Source: Sistotremastrum niveocremeum HHB9708
Taxonomy: Eukaryota > Basidiomycota > Agaricomycetes > Sistotremastrales > Sistotremastraceae
Reading direction: 5' to 3'
Assembly: GCA_001630475.1 (NCBI GenBank)
Contig: KV419397.1
Location: 937,758-1,001,757, forward strand
DNA: 64,000 nucleotides
How positions within the stretch are numbered: position 1 is the stretch's first letter; each line of letters opens with the position of its first letter. Position numbers and translations under genes: made by a program. The notes under the pieces were generated by a model. That model was given only the letters and a program-made list of their open reading frames with translations. It had not been told where the DNA came from and searched no databases. Shown piece by piece: positions 11,356-22,099 of the stretch.

Positions 11356-13508
11356 ATGTTTAAGGCACTTCGTGGAACACTGAAAAAGGCGAAGGATCCT
11401 CCACAAAGATCTCTGTACACCCCTCTCATCGACATGTCTGCTGTCAAACCACCTAGCTTGTCTTCTGGTTCTGAGGATGACGAAGTACACAAATTCGTCG
11501 ACAACGACGGCAACCCGGTCGACGTCAAAGCGGCGGAGGTTCCTGCAGATCTTGCGCCTCCGCGCTTGGAACCCTTTCGCTTGACCGATATCTTCTTCCG
11601 ACGCGACAAGCTGAAACCTTTGGACCCCAACGCTATCGCTACCCAGGTCTCGGTATACGACGATCCTGTCCTTTCGAAACACTACTGGCCCAGCGCGAAG
11701 TACGAGAATTTACATCGCTTCGATATCTCAGCGAGATGGACTTGGAAGGAGGAGCGAGCTCTTGTTCGGAAGATTGATTGGAGGGTCATGATGTGGGCCG
11801 CAGTCGCCTTCAGTGCTCTCAACTTGGTTCGTACCTCACTTGGTTTCACGATGGTCGCATGTGTTCTAATCTTGGCGTCTCAGGATCGTAACAACTTATC
11901 CCAGGCCAATACCGACAACTTCCTTCCCGACTTACACATGACCACCAACGACTTCAACTGGGGTAACAGTGTCTTCCGCATTGCTTTCCTTTGCGCCGAG
12001 TTGCCGTCTCAATTGGTTTCAAAACGTCTCGGCCCGGATCGGTGGATCCCTATTCAGATGTGCGCCTGGAGTGTGGTCACCATGTGCCAGTTTTGGTTGA
12101 CGGGACGAACGACTTTCCTGGTTACCCGGGCTCTTCTCGGCTTCATTCAGGGAGGGTACGTTTGCCTTTTTGTTTTCTTTCGAGTCTGAGACTCATCCTT
12201 CATTTATTTAGATTTATTCCCGATTTCATTCTCTGGATGTCCTACTTCTACACCAAAAACGAACTTCCCCTTCGACTCGCCGGTTTCTGGGCATCTTCAA
12301 ACGCCTGCTCTATCATCGCATCTTTCATTGCTTTCGGTGTCTTGCACATGCGAGGCGTTGCAGGACGAGCAGGATGGAGATGGCTTTTCCTCATTGAGGG
12401 TTTCATCACTCTCATCCTCGGCATTATTGGCTTCTTCATGATGCCTCCCAGTCCTACGCAGACGAAGAAGTGGTATCGTCCTAATGGTTGGTTTACCGAG
12501 CGAGAGGAAATCATCGCCGTCAACCGAATCCTTCGTGACGACCCCTCCAAGGTAAATACATTGTTTTCCTTTCACATTCTGGAAGCTTATCGGTTTTTTT
12601 TGGTAATCAGGGCGACATGCACAACCGTGAAGCTCTGTCCGTCAAACGTCTTTTCAAAGCGGCACTCGATTACGATCTCTATCCTCTCTACATTATCGGC
12701 CTCATGTTCGGTATTCCTATCACACCCCCAGGTCAATACCTCACCCTCGGTCTTCGGAGTCTCGGCTTCAGCACCTTCAAAGTCAATCTCCTCACTATCC
12801 CATCGACCGTCGCCGCCACTATCACTCTTTTCGGAGTGACCATTCTCAGTGAACTCTTCGACAATAGAAGTTACGTCTCGATGCTCGAGGATATCTGGGC
12901 CTTACCGTTCCTCGTGGCCCTGTATTGCCTGCCTAAGCACCCGAATCCCTGGGTGTATTTCGTAAGCTCATTTACTTCTCTCAGCGTCTCCCTGTCTAAT
13001 GTGTGCCTTGCTTAGGGTCTCGCAAGTGGCTTACTATCGTACCCATACACACATGCGATTCAGGTCGCATGGTGCTCGAGAAACGCTGGTGCAGTGGCTA
13101 GTCGCACCGTCAACGCATCATTGTACAACATGTTCGTTTGTCATCGCTTCTCTTCTTCTGCTTGATTCTCACGCAACCTTTTTAGGTTCGTCCAAGCATC
13201 ATCTGTCATCGCATCTCAGATCTATCGAGCGGATGATGCACCAAGGTACAGACGTGGCAATAAGGTGTTGATCATTATCACGGTCTTCAACTTGGTCATC
13301 ATGTATCCTGGAACGAAGGCATATTACAAGTGGCGTAACAGGCAGCGCGACCGCATTTGGAACGCCATGACTTCTGAGGTAAGCTGGATTTTAGCGCTCT
13401 CATTACTGTTTGCTCACTGCAGAATGCTTTCTCTAGGAAAAATCTCATTATCTTGCTACTACGACGGATGTCGGTAATAGGCGCCTCGACTTTAGATTCG
13501 CGCATTAG
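11356..13508 (+). CDS. Major facilitator transporter, allantoate/pantothenate (ACS) family
   Basis: 604 aa; exons 11356-11826, 11884-12155, 12212-12551, 12611-12961, 13016-13131, 13186-13378 and 13437-13508. Typical Dal5/Fen2-family marks: [20 protein letters not shown], then [59 protein letters not shown] and the central [12 protein letters not shown]. About 12 membrane segments are expected; the N-terminal ~130 residues are cytosolic and acidic/basic. The first intron (57 nt) is in frame and stop-free, so an unspliced read looks like protein. Its removal restores the family's conserved ALNLDRNNL junction. Family transporters carry anions such as allantoate, pantothenate, nicotinate or biotin by proton symport; the substrate here cannot be told. 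Confidence 0.88.
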
Positions 13509-14010
13509 TGCTATGCTAGAATCAGTTGAATGTACAAAATCTCAGATATTTAGTTTTCGCTTCTCACAATAGGGTTTTCTGTCCATCTTCTTTGCTGAGT
13601 GATGGAATCAATTCAATGCTTCACGGGAATAGGGTACACCGTACACATAAGTACATGAATACTGTTACGATAACTTCATTCTTACTCTATCAAAAATTGT
13701 TGTATATGATATAACTAGTCTCGCAACGAAAATCTGTTATCGCGTGATCTCTGGTCGAGCCTCGTCATAGAAAAAAATGCGAATGCGGCCGATGACGGTG
13801 AGAGACAGGAACAGGGAAGCGCCAAACAAAGATAAATAGCGCGGGGTGCGGATCAATCAATTACCGTTTACGTAATGACTCGAGCCACACGTTACCGCCA
13901 ACCGCCGTGGAAGCCAACCGTGACACTACAACAAGTGACGCTCCCTCGTTCTGCTTTGATCCAAACGCTCTCTTCGCTCTCTCCCTCGTTTCTTCGGCGA
14001 CCCTAAGAAA
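13509..14010. other. MFS 3' region / zf-PARP promoter
   Basis: 502 bp. AT-rich 3' flank of the MFS gene, then a CT-rich stretch near 13930-14000 just before the next start, as usual for basidiomycete transcription starts. No gene. Confidence 0.5.
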
Positions 14011-15407
14011 ATGTCTGACGAAGAAGGAGGAACGAAGACTAAACGCGGTGGTGGATATCGCATCGAACAGTCACCTTCTGGTATGTTCGTTTTTCATGTT
14101 GATTGTGGGCCGTCGACGGCGTGGCGGGGGGCGTGATGTGAGGTTATGGCATGTTTTATCGATTGCTAAATTTTCTTGATTTTTAGGTCGCGCGAAATGC
14201 AAAGGTACAGAATGCTCTCCTCGCTCTATGTTGGATAATCCAAGTTGACGAATACCCCTCGAACTTTCGTTTTTATCTCTCGTCGTTTTCCCTCGGTTTT
14301 TACTTTCGATGGTTCCCATGACCCTGTTATGTTTCGGCTTTGAAAATATGAAGGTCCCAAGCCGTGCAGTGGGACGGTGCTTGAAAAAGGGACTCTGAGA
14401 CTCGGTTCTCTCGTCGATATCAGGGGAAATCAATCCTTGTGAGTTTTATCAGGTTCTTCATGTCCCAAAATTGTTCTGAAATAATTCTGAATTTTCTGTT
14501 CTCCGTCAGCCAATGGAGACATTGGGGATGTACTACCGCCAAATTGATCGAAAACATGAAGAAAGAGCTTACTGAGGCCGAAGACCTTGATGGCTTTGAC
14601 GACATCACTCCGGAAAACCAAGAGAAGATCCGAAAAGCTTGGGAAGAAGGTCATGTTGCGGATGAAGGTAAGCCAAACTAACCCTTATTAACTGCGTTTC
14701 TGATATAAAACGGCGGGAATAGATATTCCTGATAGTGCGAGGAAACCTCCCAAAGACGCAGAGGGAGGTGACGATGAGAAGCCGAAGAAACGTGCTGCTG
14801 CCAAAAAGCAACCGATCAAGGAAGTAGATAGTGGTGCAGATGACGATGAAGACGAAAAGCCTAAGAAGAAGGCAAGGACGACGAAGAAAGCAAAGGTACA
14901 GGCACAGATTGATAATAGAGCCAACGCTGACTTCGGAATCTCAGGCTGCTGAGGTGGATGATGATGGCGAACCCAAGCCTGCTAAAAAGCGTGGCCGTCC
15001 ACCCAAGTCGGCAGAAGAGAAGGAGAAGACTGCCGCTAAGAAAAAGGCTGCTAAGAAGCCGAAGAAGAAGGTATGCGTTCTGTGAATCCCGCTCATCGAA
15101 TTTATTTCTTATCATTCTCGTGTTTGTTGTCTTGACAGGATGATGACGAAGACGACGAAGGCGAGAACTTCGAGGCTGAAATTGCCGCTGTACCCGAAGA
15201 GGAGGGTGACGAAGATGACGATGGCGAGGAAACTGGGAAGAAGCGAAAGGTACCTATCATCAACACTGAATCACTCTAGTTTATCGCATGAACGCTGATC
15301 CGATCTCTTTACAGCGCGCGACCAAGGCGAAGCCAGCCAGCGGATCCAAGGCTCCCAAGAAAACCAAAAAGTCCAAGAAGGAAGTGGAAGATGATGATGA
15401 TGAATAA
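14011..15407 (+). CDS. Stand-alone PARP-type zinc-finger protein with AT-hook
   Basis: 277 aa in eight exons: 14011-14080, 14187-14204, 14354-14438, 14510-14667, 14723-14895, 14945-15070, 15139-15249, 15315-15407. Residues about 12-65 are a zf-PARP domain: YRIEQSPSGRAKCKGPKPC, KGTLRLGSLVDIRGNQSF and QWRHWGCTT supply the Cys, Cys, His, Cys zinc ligands. The first pair is spaced C-x5-C rather than the C-x2-C of human PARP1. After a short helical segment (TEAEDLDGFDDITPENQEKI) the rest alternates acidic and Lys-rich blocks. An AT-hook (KKRGRPPKS) lies near residue 192. No ADP-ribosyltransferase domain is present. Likely a nuclear DNA-nick or chromatin-binding protein; the partner is unknown. Confidence 0.87.
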
Positions 15408-15795
15408 ATCTGTCCTCTTGTTTATACCCTATACCACCTCCCAAAGCGCTCCTTGTTTCTTGTAGTTCTGATCTAGTAGCTCTATTTGTCTCGATTTTCT
15501 TTGCTATCGTCATGCACTCCATGTAATCGCCAGTAACTACTGATCCGTTCTCGGGTCCCATTTAATATCATTGTTCTTGCTGTTTAATCTATGAATCTGC
15601 CGTTTGTACTTGGAATGATACTCGTATCGCGCCGGAAGATTATTCGTTCAAAGAACGGCGAGCGCTTCCCGGCGAAAACGGCAAGTGCAACTGTACGACT
15701 TTCAAACTCCGACTGCAGCTCGCCTGATCCATCAAACCTTGAAGAGACTCTTCCCGTAGTCTCACCAAAGGTTTGTCCTCCCCCCACTATCCAAT
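15408..15795. other. zf-PARP 3' region / RPS26 promoter
   Basis: 388 bp, no gene. The distal 200 bp is the promoter of a highly expressed ribosomal protein gene, with a CT-rich run just before the ATG (15776-15790). Confidence 0.5.
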
Positions 15796-16447
15796 ATGGT
15801 GAGTCAATTCGCTGTGTCTGTTGAGGAGCACCGTTCTGTTCAGCTCTAGCGTTCGATTTTGGTGTGGAACAGGCTGGATGGCTCGGTGTGCCTTTGGATG
15901 ACGCCGATACTGATATGCGTTCTTCTTCGTTTTCTAGACTAAAAAGAGACGGAATGGCGGCCGCAACAAGCATGGACGTGGCCATGTCAAATTTGTTCGA
16001 TGCTCTAACTGCTCGAGATGTTGCCCGAAGGACAAGGCGATCAAGCGTTTCACTGTGAGGAATATGGTGGAGAGTGCGGCTGTTAGAGATTTGTCGGATG
16101 CCAGCGTGTATCCTGGTGCGTTCTGTTCTCGTCTCTGGTCTTGTTCATATCACTGATGTCGAATTTGCTATTCATCGTGATACAGAATACGCCCTGCCTA
16201 AACTCTACATTAAGATCCACTACTGCGTAGGCTGTGCTATCCATTTGCATGGTACGTCACATTCGTGTTCTATCGCAACTCATAACCTGACTACATCATA
16301 CCCATAGTCGTGCGTGTGCGTTCACGAGAGGGCCGTCGCAACCGTGCACCCCCTCCCCGTGTGCGATTCCGTGATGGCAAGAAAATCTCCCCCGCTGTCC
16401 AGGCAGCTGAGGATGCCAAGGCGGCAACTGCTGCTGCTGCCAGGTAA
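15796..16447 (+). CDS. RPS26: 40S ribosomal protein S26 (eS26)
   Basis: 128 aa; exons 15796-15798, 15938-16115, 16186-16251 and 16308-16447. The first coding exon is the ATG alone, immediately followed by GTGAGT; exon 2 continues [20 protein letters not shown]. Conserved eS26 features: the zinc-binding cysteines in [12 protein letters not shown] and [27 protein letters not shown], and the Arg-rich [12 protein letters not shown] tail. Length is close to human (115) and yeast (119) with an Ala-rich extension. It sits at the mRNA exit of the 40S subunit and contacts the mRNA 5' leader near the start codon. Complete and certainly a housekeeping gene. Confidence 0.95.
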
Positions 16448-17347
16448 TGCGTTGGCGCATCATTGATAGCTTTTCTTGTTGAGAAGTAAAATTTTCTTCG
16501 CGCATGTTTCGTCTCATGTTACGCATATGCCAATACTATTGAGCATTACCATGATATATTCGCCTTCGTCTGCTTTGAGACCATAACTGTTCTCGCTTTC
16601 CATAACAACTTGCAAGGTGGAATGCAGTGCTGAATGGATGCCATTGATAATGCCAGTATAGCGAGAACACCTCGGTGCCTTTCGCCGATATCTCCAGTTC
16701 GGTCCCGAGTATGCCGACAGCAGTTCCGATGCTCCGCCCCTGTCTTTATCCTCATGCGGGAGTCTCTCACACTGGCCTCGACCACCTATTGCCTTGACCT
16801 TTTTGTTCCGGGCTTTGATCAAATTTGACTTGGAATTTCGGATCCTGCTCTTTAGTCTGTCACTCTCAGAGCGTTCATAGAGCCATCCAGTGGCTCAACG
16901 ACTCTGTGCGCAACCATCATGTTCTACTAGTTCTGCCGTTCTGGTTCAACTACAAGTTCCCCTGAGACCTGACATTGACGTGCTGCCAACATTGTACCAT
17001 AATCAGTCAACCGGGCGCCACGAAGCCTTAATACCATCAAGGATTTACCCTTGATAACATCAGACTTACCCTGTCCACAATCTCGATTAAGAACCACAAA
17101 CTTATAGCAACTCGGTCATCGGGAGCTATTGATCGCCGTTCTAACACACGAAACATGCCTTTATGCGACTGTACGTGGCAAATTAGGGAATTCCCTTCGG
17201 ACACAGAGCGCAGTATACTCAGGGTGGTGCTGTCAGATGTCAGAGAAGCACGATCCGTTCATTATGACATAGGCACTATTCTGCTGGCATATATAAAACG
17301 AATCTTCCTTCCCTGGATCTCTACATTCTACCTCTGTAGGTGCTGCA
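16448..17347. other. RPS26 3' region / carboxylesterase promoter
   Basis: 900 bp with no recognisable gene on either strand. A TATA-like ATATATAA at about 17290 lies some 60 bp upstream of the esterase ATG and is a plausible core promoter element. Confidence 0.5.
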
Positions 17348-19867
17348 ATGGTCCGCCAGTTTCATTCGTTTTATATAGCTGCGGCTTTTTGCTGTCTTCA
17401 CTCAGTACTATGTCATCCTGCTCAACGTTCTCTTGTACCGACTGTCACGCTTGATCAAGCTACTGTAGTCGGGATCCCAGGAGGAGTCGTAAATAGCTTC
17501 CTCGGAATACCCTTTGCGAAACCTCCGTGAGTCACATCATTCCATACTTTGTGGCTCAGACGCTAACGTTTGCGAAGAACGGGATCACTACGATTCAACC
17601 TACCCGTGCCCAATGATCCGTACACCGGAACGATCCAAGCCACCGCCTTTGGACCCTCGTGTCCACAACAGGCTCTACAAATACCTCTGCCAAGTATCCT
17701 CCCCAGTGCAGTGACGCAACTCGTTGATAGTATCACCGATTTCACGTTCGAAGTGGTTGAGCCCGCTTCCGAAGATTGTACGCTTCTCGAAGAAAGTCCT
17801 TTCTTTGACTGATGCAGTGTAGGTTTATCGCTCAACGTCTTTGTACCTGCTAGCGCTACGCCGTCATCAAAGTTACCAGTCGTAGTAGTGAGCTTTCTGA
17901 CCAACTTGATCAGGACGAGTTCTGACAAGGTTGCATCCGCAGTGGATTTTTGGCGGTGAGGAAACTCTGTCTGCGGAAAATCACAGGCTTTGATATGTGG
18001 CATCTCGGAATATAGGTGGCTTTGAAACGTATGTATTTAGCTTGTCGAACGGATGAACCACACTAAGTATACCCTGATTTTCTTAGTGGCAGCTCGAGCA
18101 CTTATCCTGGAGGCATCATCGTCTCTCGGTCCATTGCTCTGGGCAAACCGATAATCTACGTGTCAATCAATTATCGGTAAGCATTGATTGTCCCTGATGA
18201 AGGAACATCAAGCTCATCCACGCATTGTACAGTCTATCAGGTAAATCCAACCCAGTTTCGTTATGGGGCCGCTAACACCACGCGGACCAGCCCTTGGATT
18301 TTTGGCTTCTCAGGAAGTGAAGGACGCTAAGATTGGCAATCTCGGTCTTCAAGATCGTCAGTGTTTTGTCCTTTTCGGCAGCTTACTTAGTATCTCATCG
18401 TCCCTCGAAGAACGACAAGCATTCCGCTGGGTTCAGAAGTATATTTCCCAATTTGGAGGCGACCCCTCTAAAGTCACTATGTAAGATTCTCCAGGTCAAA
18501 TTCACCTCACAAAACTAACCGTTCAATCCAGCTGGGGTGAATCGGCCGGCGCGATTTCAGTTGCTTTACATATGGTCGCAAACGGTGGTAACAACGAAGG
18601 ACTCTTCCGCGCAGCATTCATGGAATCCGGTTCTCCTGCACCATCAAAAGACATCACTGCCGGCCAAGCAAACTACGATGCCTTAGTCTCTGCAGTTGGC
18701 TGCAACGGAGCGTCGGATACACTGGCGTGTTTGAGGACTGTTGATTTCCAGAAACTTCAAATAGCGATGGACAATTCTGCCAACCTTTTCGGTTCACAGG
18801 TAGTCACACTTCTATCGTACTTGAGAGATTCTCATCAATACTTCCTAGTCTCTGAATCTCGCGTGGGGTCCTTCAGTCGATGGGGTGTTCATTACAGCTG
18901 CGCCTCAGAAGCTGGTACAAACCGGAACCGTGGCAAAAGTACCCTTCGTGACAGGTAGAGTTCTATGATTCATTTTATTTAACCGAAATCATGTTTAATC
19001 GTCGACCATAGGTGATTGCGATGACGAGGGAACGTAAGTCTTGCCGCTTCCTATCATTCTTTAATTATCTTGATTTTATTCTCAAGGATCTTTTCGCTTT
19101 CGCTGCTCAACATAATGTAAATCCACATTGGATCCTCTAAATGTTGAGACCTGCTCATACTTCTTCAGCACCGACACGGATTTTGTCAATTATATGACTT
19201 CGAATTACTTCCCGACAGCGAACACGTCGGTACAAACCCAGATGTCGACCCTCTGGCCAGCAGACGTTACACAAGGCTCTCCGTTTAATACCGGACTCTT
19301 GAATGCTATCACTCCTCAATTCAAGAGATTGGCAGCTATTCAGGGCGATCTGGCTTTCCAGGCTCCTCGACGGTTAGTCTTCGCCGAAGCGCCCGGATGA
19401 CGAGTCGGATAACGAATGACATATGCAGATTCTTCCTTCAACAACGTTCTAGCGTACAAAATACTTGGTCATTCCGTGCGTACAACCTACCTTTCAGGCC
19501 CGTGCTCAAATCTGACCAAGGCTTGCAGTAAATAAGCGCCTGAAATTAACGCCGGTCGTGGGCACGGTCCGTTGATTCTACGCCGCCCATCTCCGGTGCA
19601 CTGATGTTCTGGATTGCACAGGCACACGCAACGGACTTGTTGCAGGTCTACGTAGCAGGGGAATTGCAAGACGCATTAATAAATTTCGTCAGCAATTTGA
19701 ATCCAAATGGTGCCACTATACCTACTTGGCCTCAATATTCTACCTCATCGCCGCAATTATTCACTCTCACCGACGATATTCTATTTCCGGTATCTATAAC
19801 ACAGGATACGTACCGAGCGAATGCGCTTGCTTTTGCGACACAACTGACTTTGGACCTTGGGCTATGA
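17348..19867 (+). CDS. Secreted type-B carboxylesterase / lipase, 17 exons
   Basis: 554 aa. Exons: 17348-17526, 17578-17777, 17823-17887, 17943-17955, 18016-18028, 18087-18176, 18233-18240, 18291-18356, 18411-18480, 18532-18799, 18849-18954, 19012-19033, 19087-19116, 19169-19372, 19429-19475, 19529-19566, 19622-19867. A signal peptide is likely ([20 protein letters not shown]). Family marks in order: [30 protein letters not shown], the nucleophile elbow WGESAGA (Ser about 239), GSPFNTG with RLAAIQGD, and the likely catalytic His in AHATDLL. Hydrolyses esters, probably extracellular lipids as in Candida rugosa-type lipases. Four exons are only 8-22 nt (13, 13, 8, 22), yet the joined frame is exact. 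F5 begins close behind its stop. Confidence 0.85.
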
Positions 19868-20069
19868 GGCTGGGAGTTTCTTGTAATGAGGAACGGAGGA
19901 ACTTTGGGACTATTGCAGGCGAATCCGATCGTGGCACTCGTATCATAGCATTCGCTTCCAATACATGTCAGCTTTCCGTAAAATTGTGTTCAAGTGAAAT
20001 TTTCAGTTGCCCATCCTGGTATCATCGCCGAGTCTGCCGAAACCGACTGCCGATCGGGGACTCGGCTTC

Positions 20070-20101
20070 CGGAGTGCAAAGTTTACTCCGCACTCCCGGT
20101 G
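20070..20101 (+). repeat. Upstream segment duplicated between F5 and F7
   Basis: TTTACTCCGCACTCCCGGTG occurs identically at 20082-20101 and at 25802-25821. Weaker matches (GGGGACTCGG) lie on the left. Both lie about 65-90 bp before the conserved NLPRD start, so the duplication included upstream DNA. Confidence 0.6.
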
Positions 20102-20166
20102 CCTCACTCGAGCTATCACCACATCCTGGCAGCAGACTCTCTACTGCGGCGTCCATCATCGTCTCA

Positions 20167-21574
20167 ATAAATCTACCCAGAGACATATGTCGCGAAATCG
20201 CCGCAACGCTCCGAGAATCGGATAGGGATGCATTCCGCACCAAGTCGATAGCGGAATGGAAGACCGAAACGTCGAACCTTCGAGCACTGTCTCGTACTTG
20301 TCGTAAATGGGAAGCGGAGGCGATCCCGATCCTGTGGTCAGAGCTGTTCATTGACTACGCCTATCGCGGCCCTTTCGAAGACTTCGAGCGGTCCGTCTCA
20401 CAAGCCCACAAGATGGTCACAGGGCATGGATATGGGAAATATCTCAAACGTCTGGTGATAACATTGCATTTTTGGAGACGGGACCGGAAGTTGGACTTCG
20501 GTCCTATTGTCAAGGACCTCAAGGATATACTATCCTCTTCGCCAAATATCCAGACTCTCCGATTTCGATGTGGAGCCGAAGGAACACCTCTTATCTCCCA
20601 TCTTACCTCCTTGAGCTTTCCTTCGCTGAGGGTCCTAGATCTCGAGTATTCCTCACGATACAAAAGCGACGAGGCCTCAGCGATAGGACAATTCTTGCTG
20701 AAACATCAAAGACTGGAAGAATTAAGGTTAGACACCAATAGAGGCTTTCATTGGGACACCCTCCGGAAGGACAATCCACTGCCGAGAATCGAAATCTTCG
20801 ATGGCGATTTTGCTCACCTGGCAATATTGGGATCGAGCGAACATTTGTCGACGGTCAAAGCTAAACTGAGCTTTCCCTTCCATTCTGAGGAACGTGATCA
20901 GCTCGTGTTCGTCAGCGAGCTGGCCCTCCTAGCAAATCCATTTTCAAACGTGACAGTGCTGAAGCTTCCTACTTGGCCCAGGGTTGAATTGCGTTCTATC
21001 ACCTTGGAGGCCTTGGACCGTAGTTTCCCGGCACTCGAACACGTAAAAGGGCTTGATCTGAAACAGCCCTTTGTTGTAAGCATAGTATTTGATCCCTTCC
21101 TCATTACTTGCTCATCCGTTATGTCAGAACTTCATGGCATCTGAAGATATCGACCAGCTCGCCTTCCTCCCGAAACTCCAGACTCTGTCGACGTCTGAGT
21201 CGTTCGATTGGATCAGTCTCGCCGAATCTGGAATTCAGTTTCCTAGCCTCGACGAGCTAGAGCTCGCTTTCTGTTCCCTTCGCCGCATTTTCCCTGTCTT
21301 TCGCACTGCGGAACTGAAATGGCGGGCGGGTATTGAGGACGAAACTGAGTGGACGACTCTGCGGGTATCTTTCAAAGAAAATGGAGAAGATATTATGTGT
21401 TTCAAGAAGATCACGCACTCGCATCGTCCGGAACTCAACTTGATCGACGAATATCATCCAACTGCAGGCAGATTTTTGCCCGATCCGCCTAGCCCTGAGC
21501 AGCCGATCTTCGACGTTGTGGAGGTGGAGCCTTTTGACTTCGACCTCGACTTCGATCTCGACCTAGCCCCATGA
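20167..21574 (+). CDS. F-box-like protein F5, two exons, conserved start codon lost
   Basis: Conserved coding part: exons 20167-21075 and 21128-21574 (52-nt intron, phase 0), 451 aa. Starts at the family motif xNLPRDICREIAATLRESDRD; F-box-like core ALSRTCRKWEAEAIPILWSELF. Leucine-rich body, then after the intron NFMASEDIDQLAFLPKLQTL and AFCSLRRIFPVFRTAEL, and an acidic Asp-rich tail. F6 and F7 have ATG exactly at the first codon; F7 has another four codons earlier. F5 has ATA and ATC there. The nearest upstream in-frame ATG is at 19864, overlapping the esterase stop, and would add 101 residues unlike the family. It may be translated from there, from an unseen upstream exon, or be a recent pseudogene with its frame still intact. 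Confidence 0.65.
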
Positions 21575-22099
21575 TCAGGACCTATTTCTGGCGCTCGCTT
21601 GAAGGGTTCGTGTCTTTTTTGCGCTTAAACTTATCATCGATGTTGATCCTCCTTAGGTGTGAGTGGCACCAAAGAGATGATCGATCTTAGATAGACAAGA
21701 GTACTGGGCTCGAAGGGTTGCAACTTCAGCTTGACTTTTCTCTGCGTCCCTCCGTAGGAAAGTAGGCTCAGAACAGCGCCCCTTTCCGACGACTACGTCC
21801 ACAAAACTTTCCAATTTATTGTTACGCCTCCTCTATCTTTATCAAATAAATTCAGTTCAAGTTGGTTGAGCATGTATGTTTATCTCGCTTCAATTTCACT
21901 AGTATTTATGGCTTTACTCCGTTGTGATGATGAGGAGGCTTTTGGCGGCAATGATAGCTTTGTACATAGTCGCGGAAATATCGAAGCGGGTCCGGCGTCG
22001 GGCGTCGGGATCCATGCCACCGGTCTCGGCATTGACTGGCACCCCGGCTCCTTTTTGTGTCTCACTATCGTCTTGACTATCATCTCATCCAGGCCAGAC
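21575..22099. other. F5/F6 intergenic region
   Basis: 525 bp. F5's 3' flank and the F6 leader. The frame of F6 stays open upstream to 21866 but without family similarity. No other gene. Confidence 0.5.

Noticed and set aside
11827-11883. Extra 19 residues in the MFS protein
   Set aside because: The stretch has GT-AG ends and a CTAAT branch site, and its removal joins conserved sequence; it is an in-frame intron.
19726-20166. Long open frame fused to the front of F5
   Set aside because: Its first part lies over the last esterase exon in another frame and shows no family similarity; treated as chance openness.
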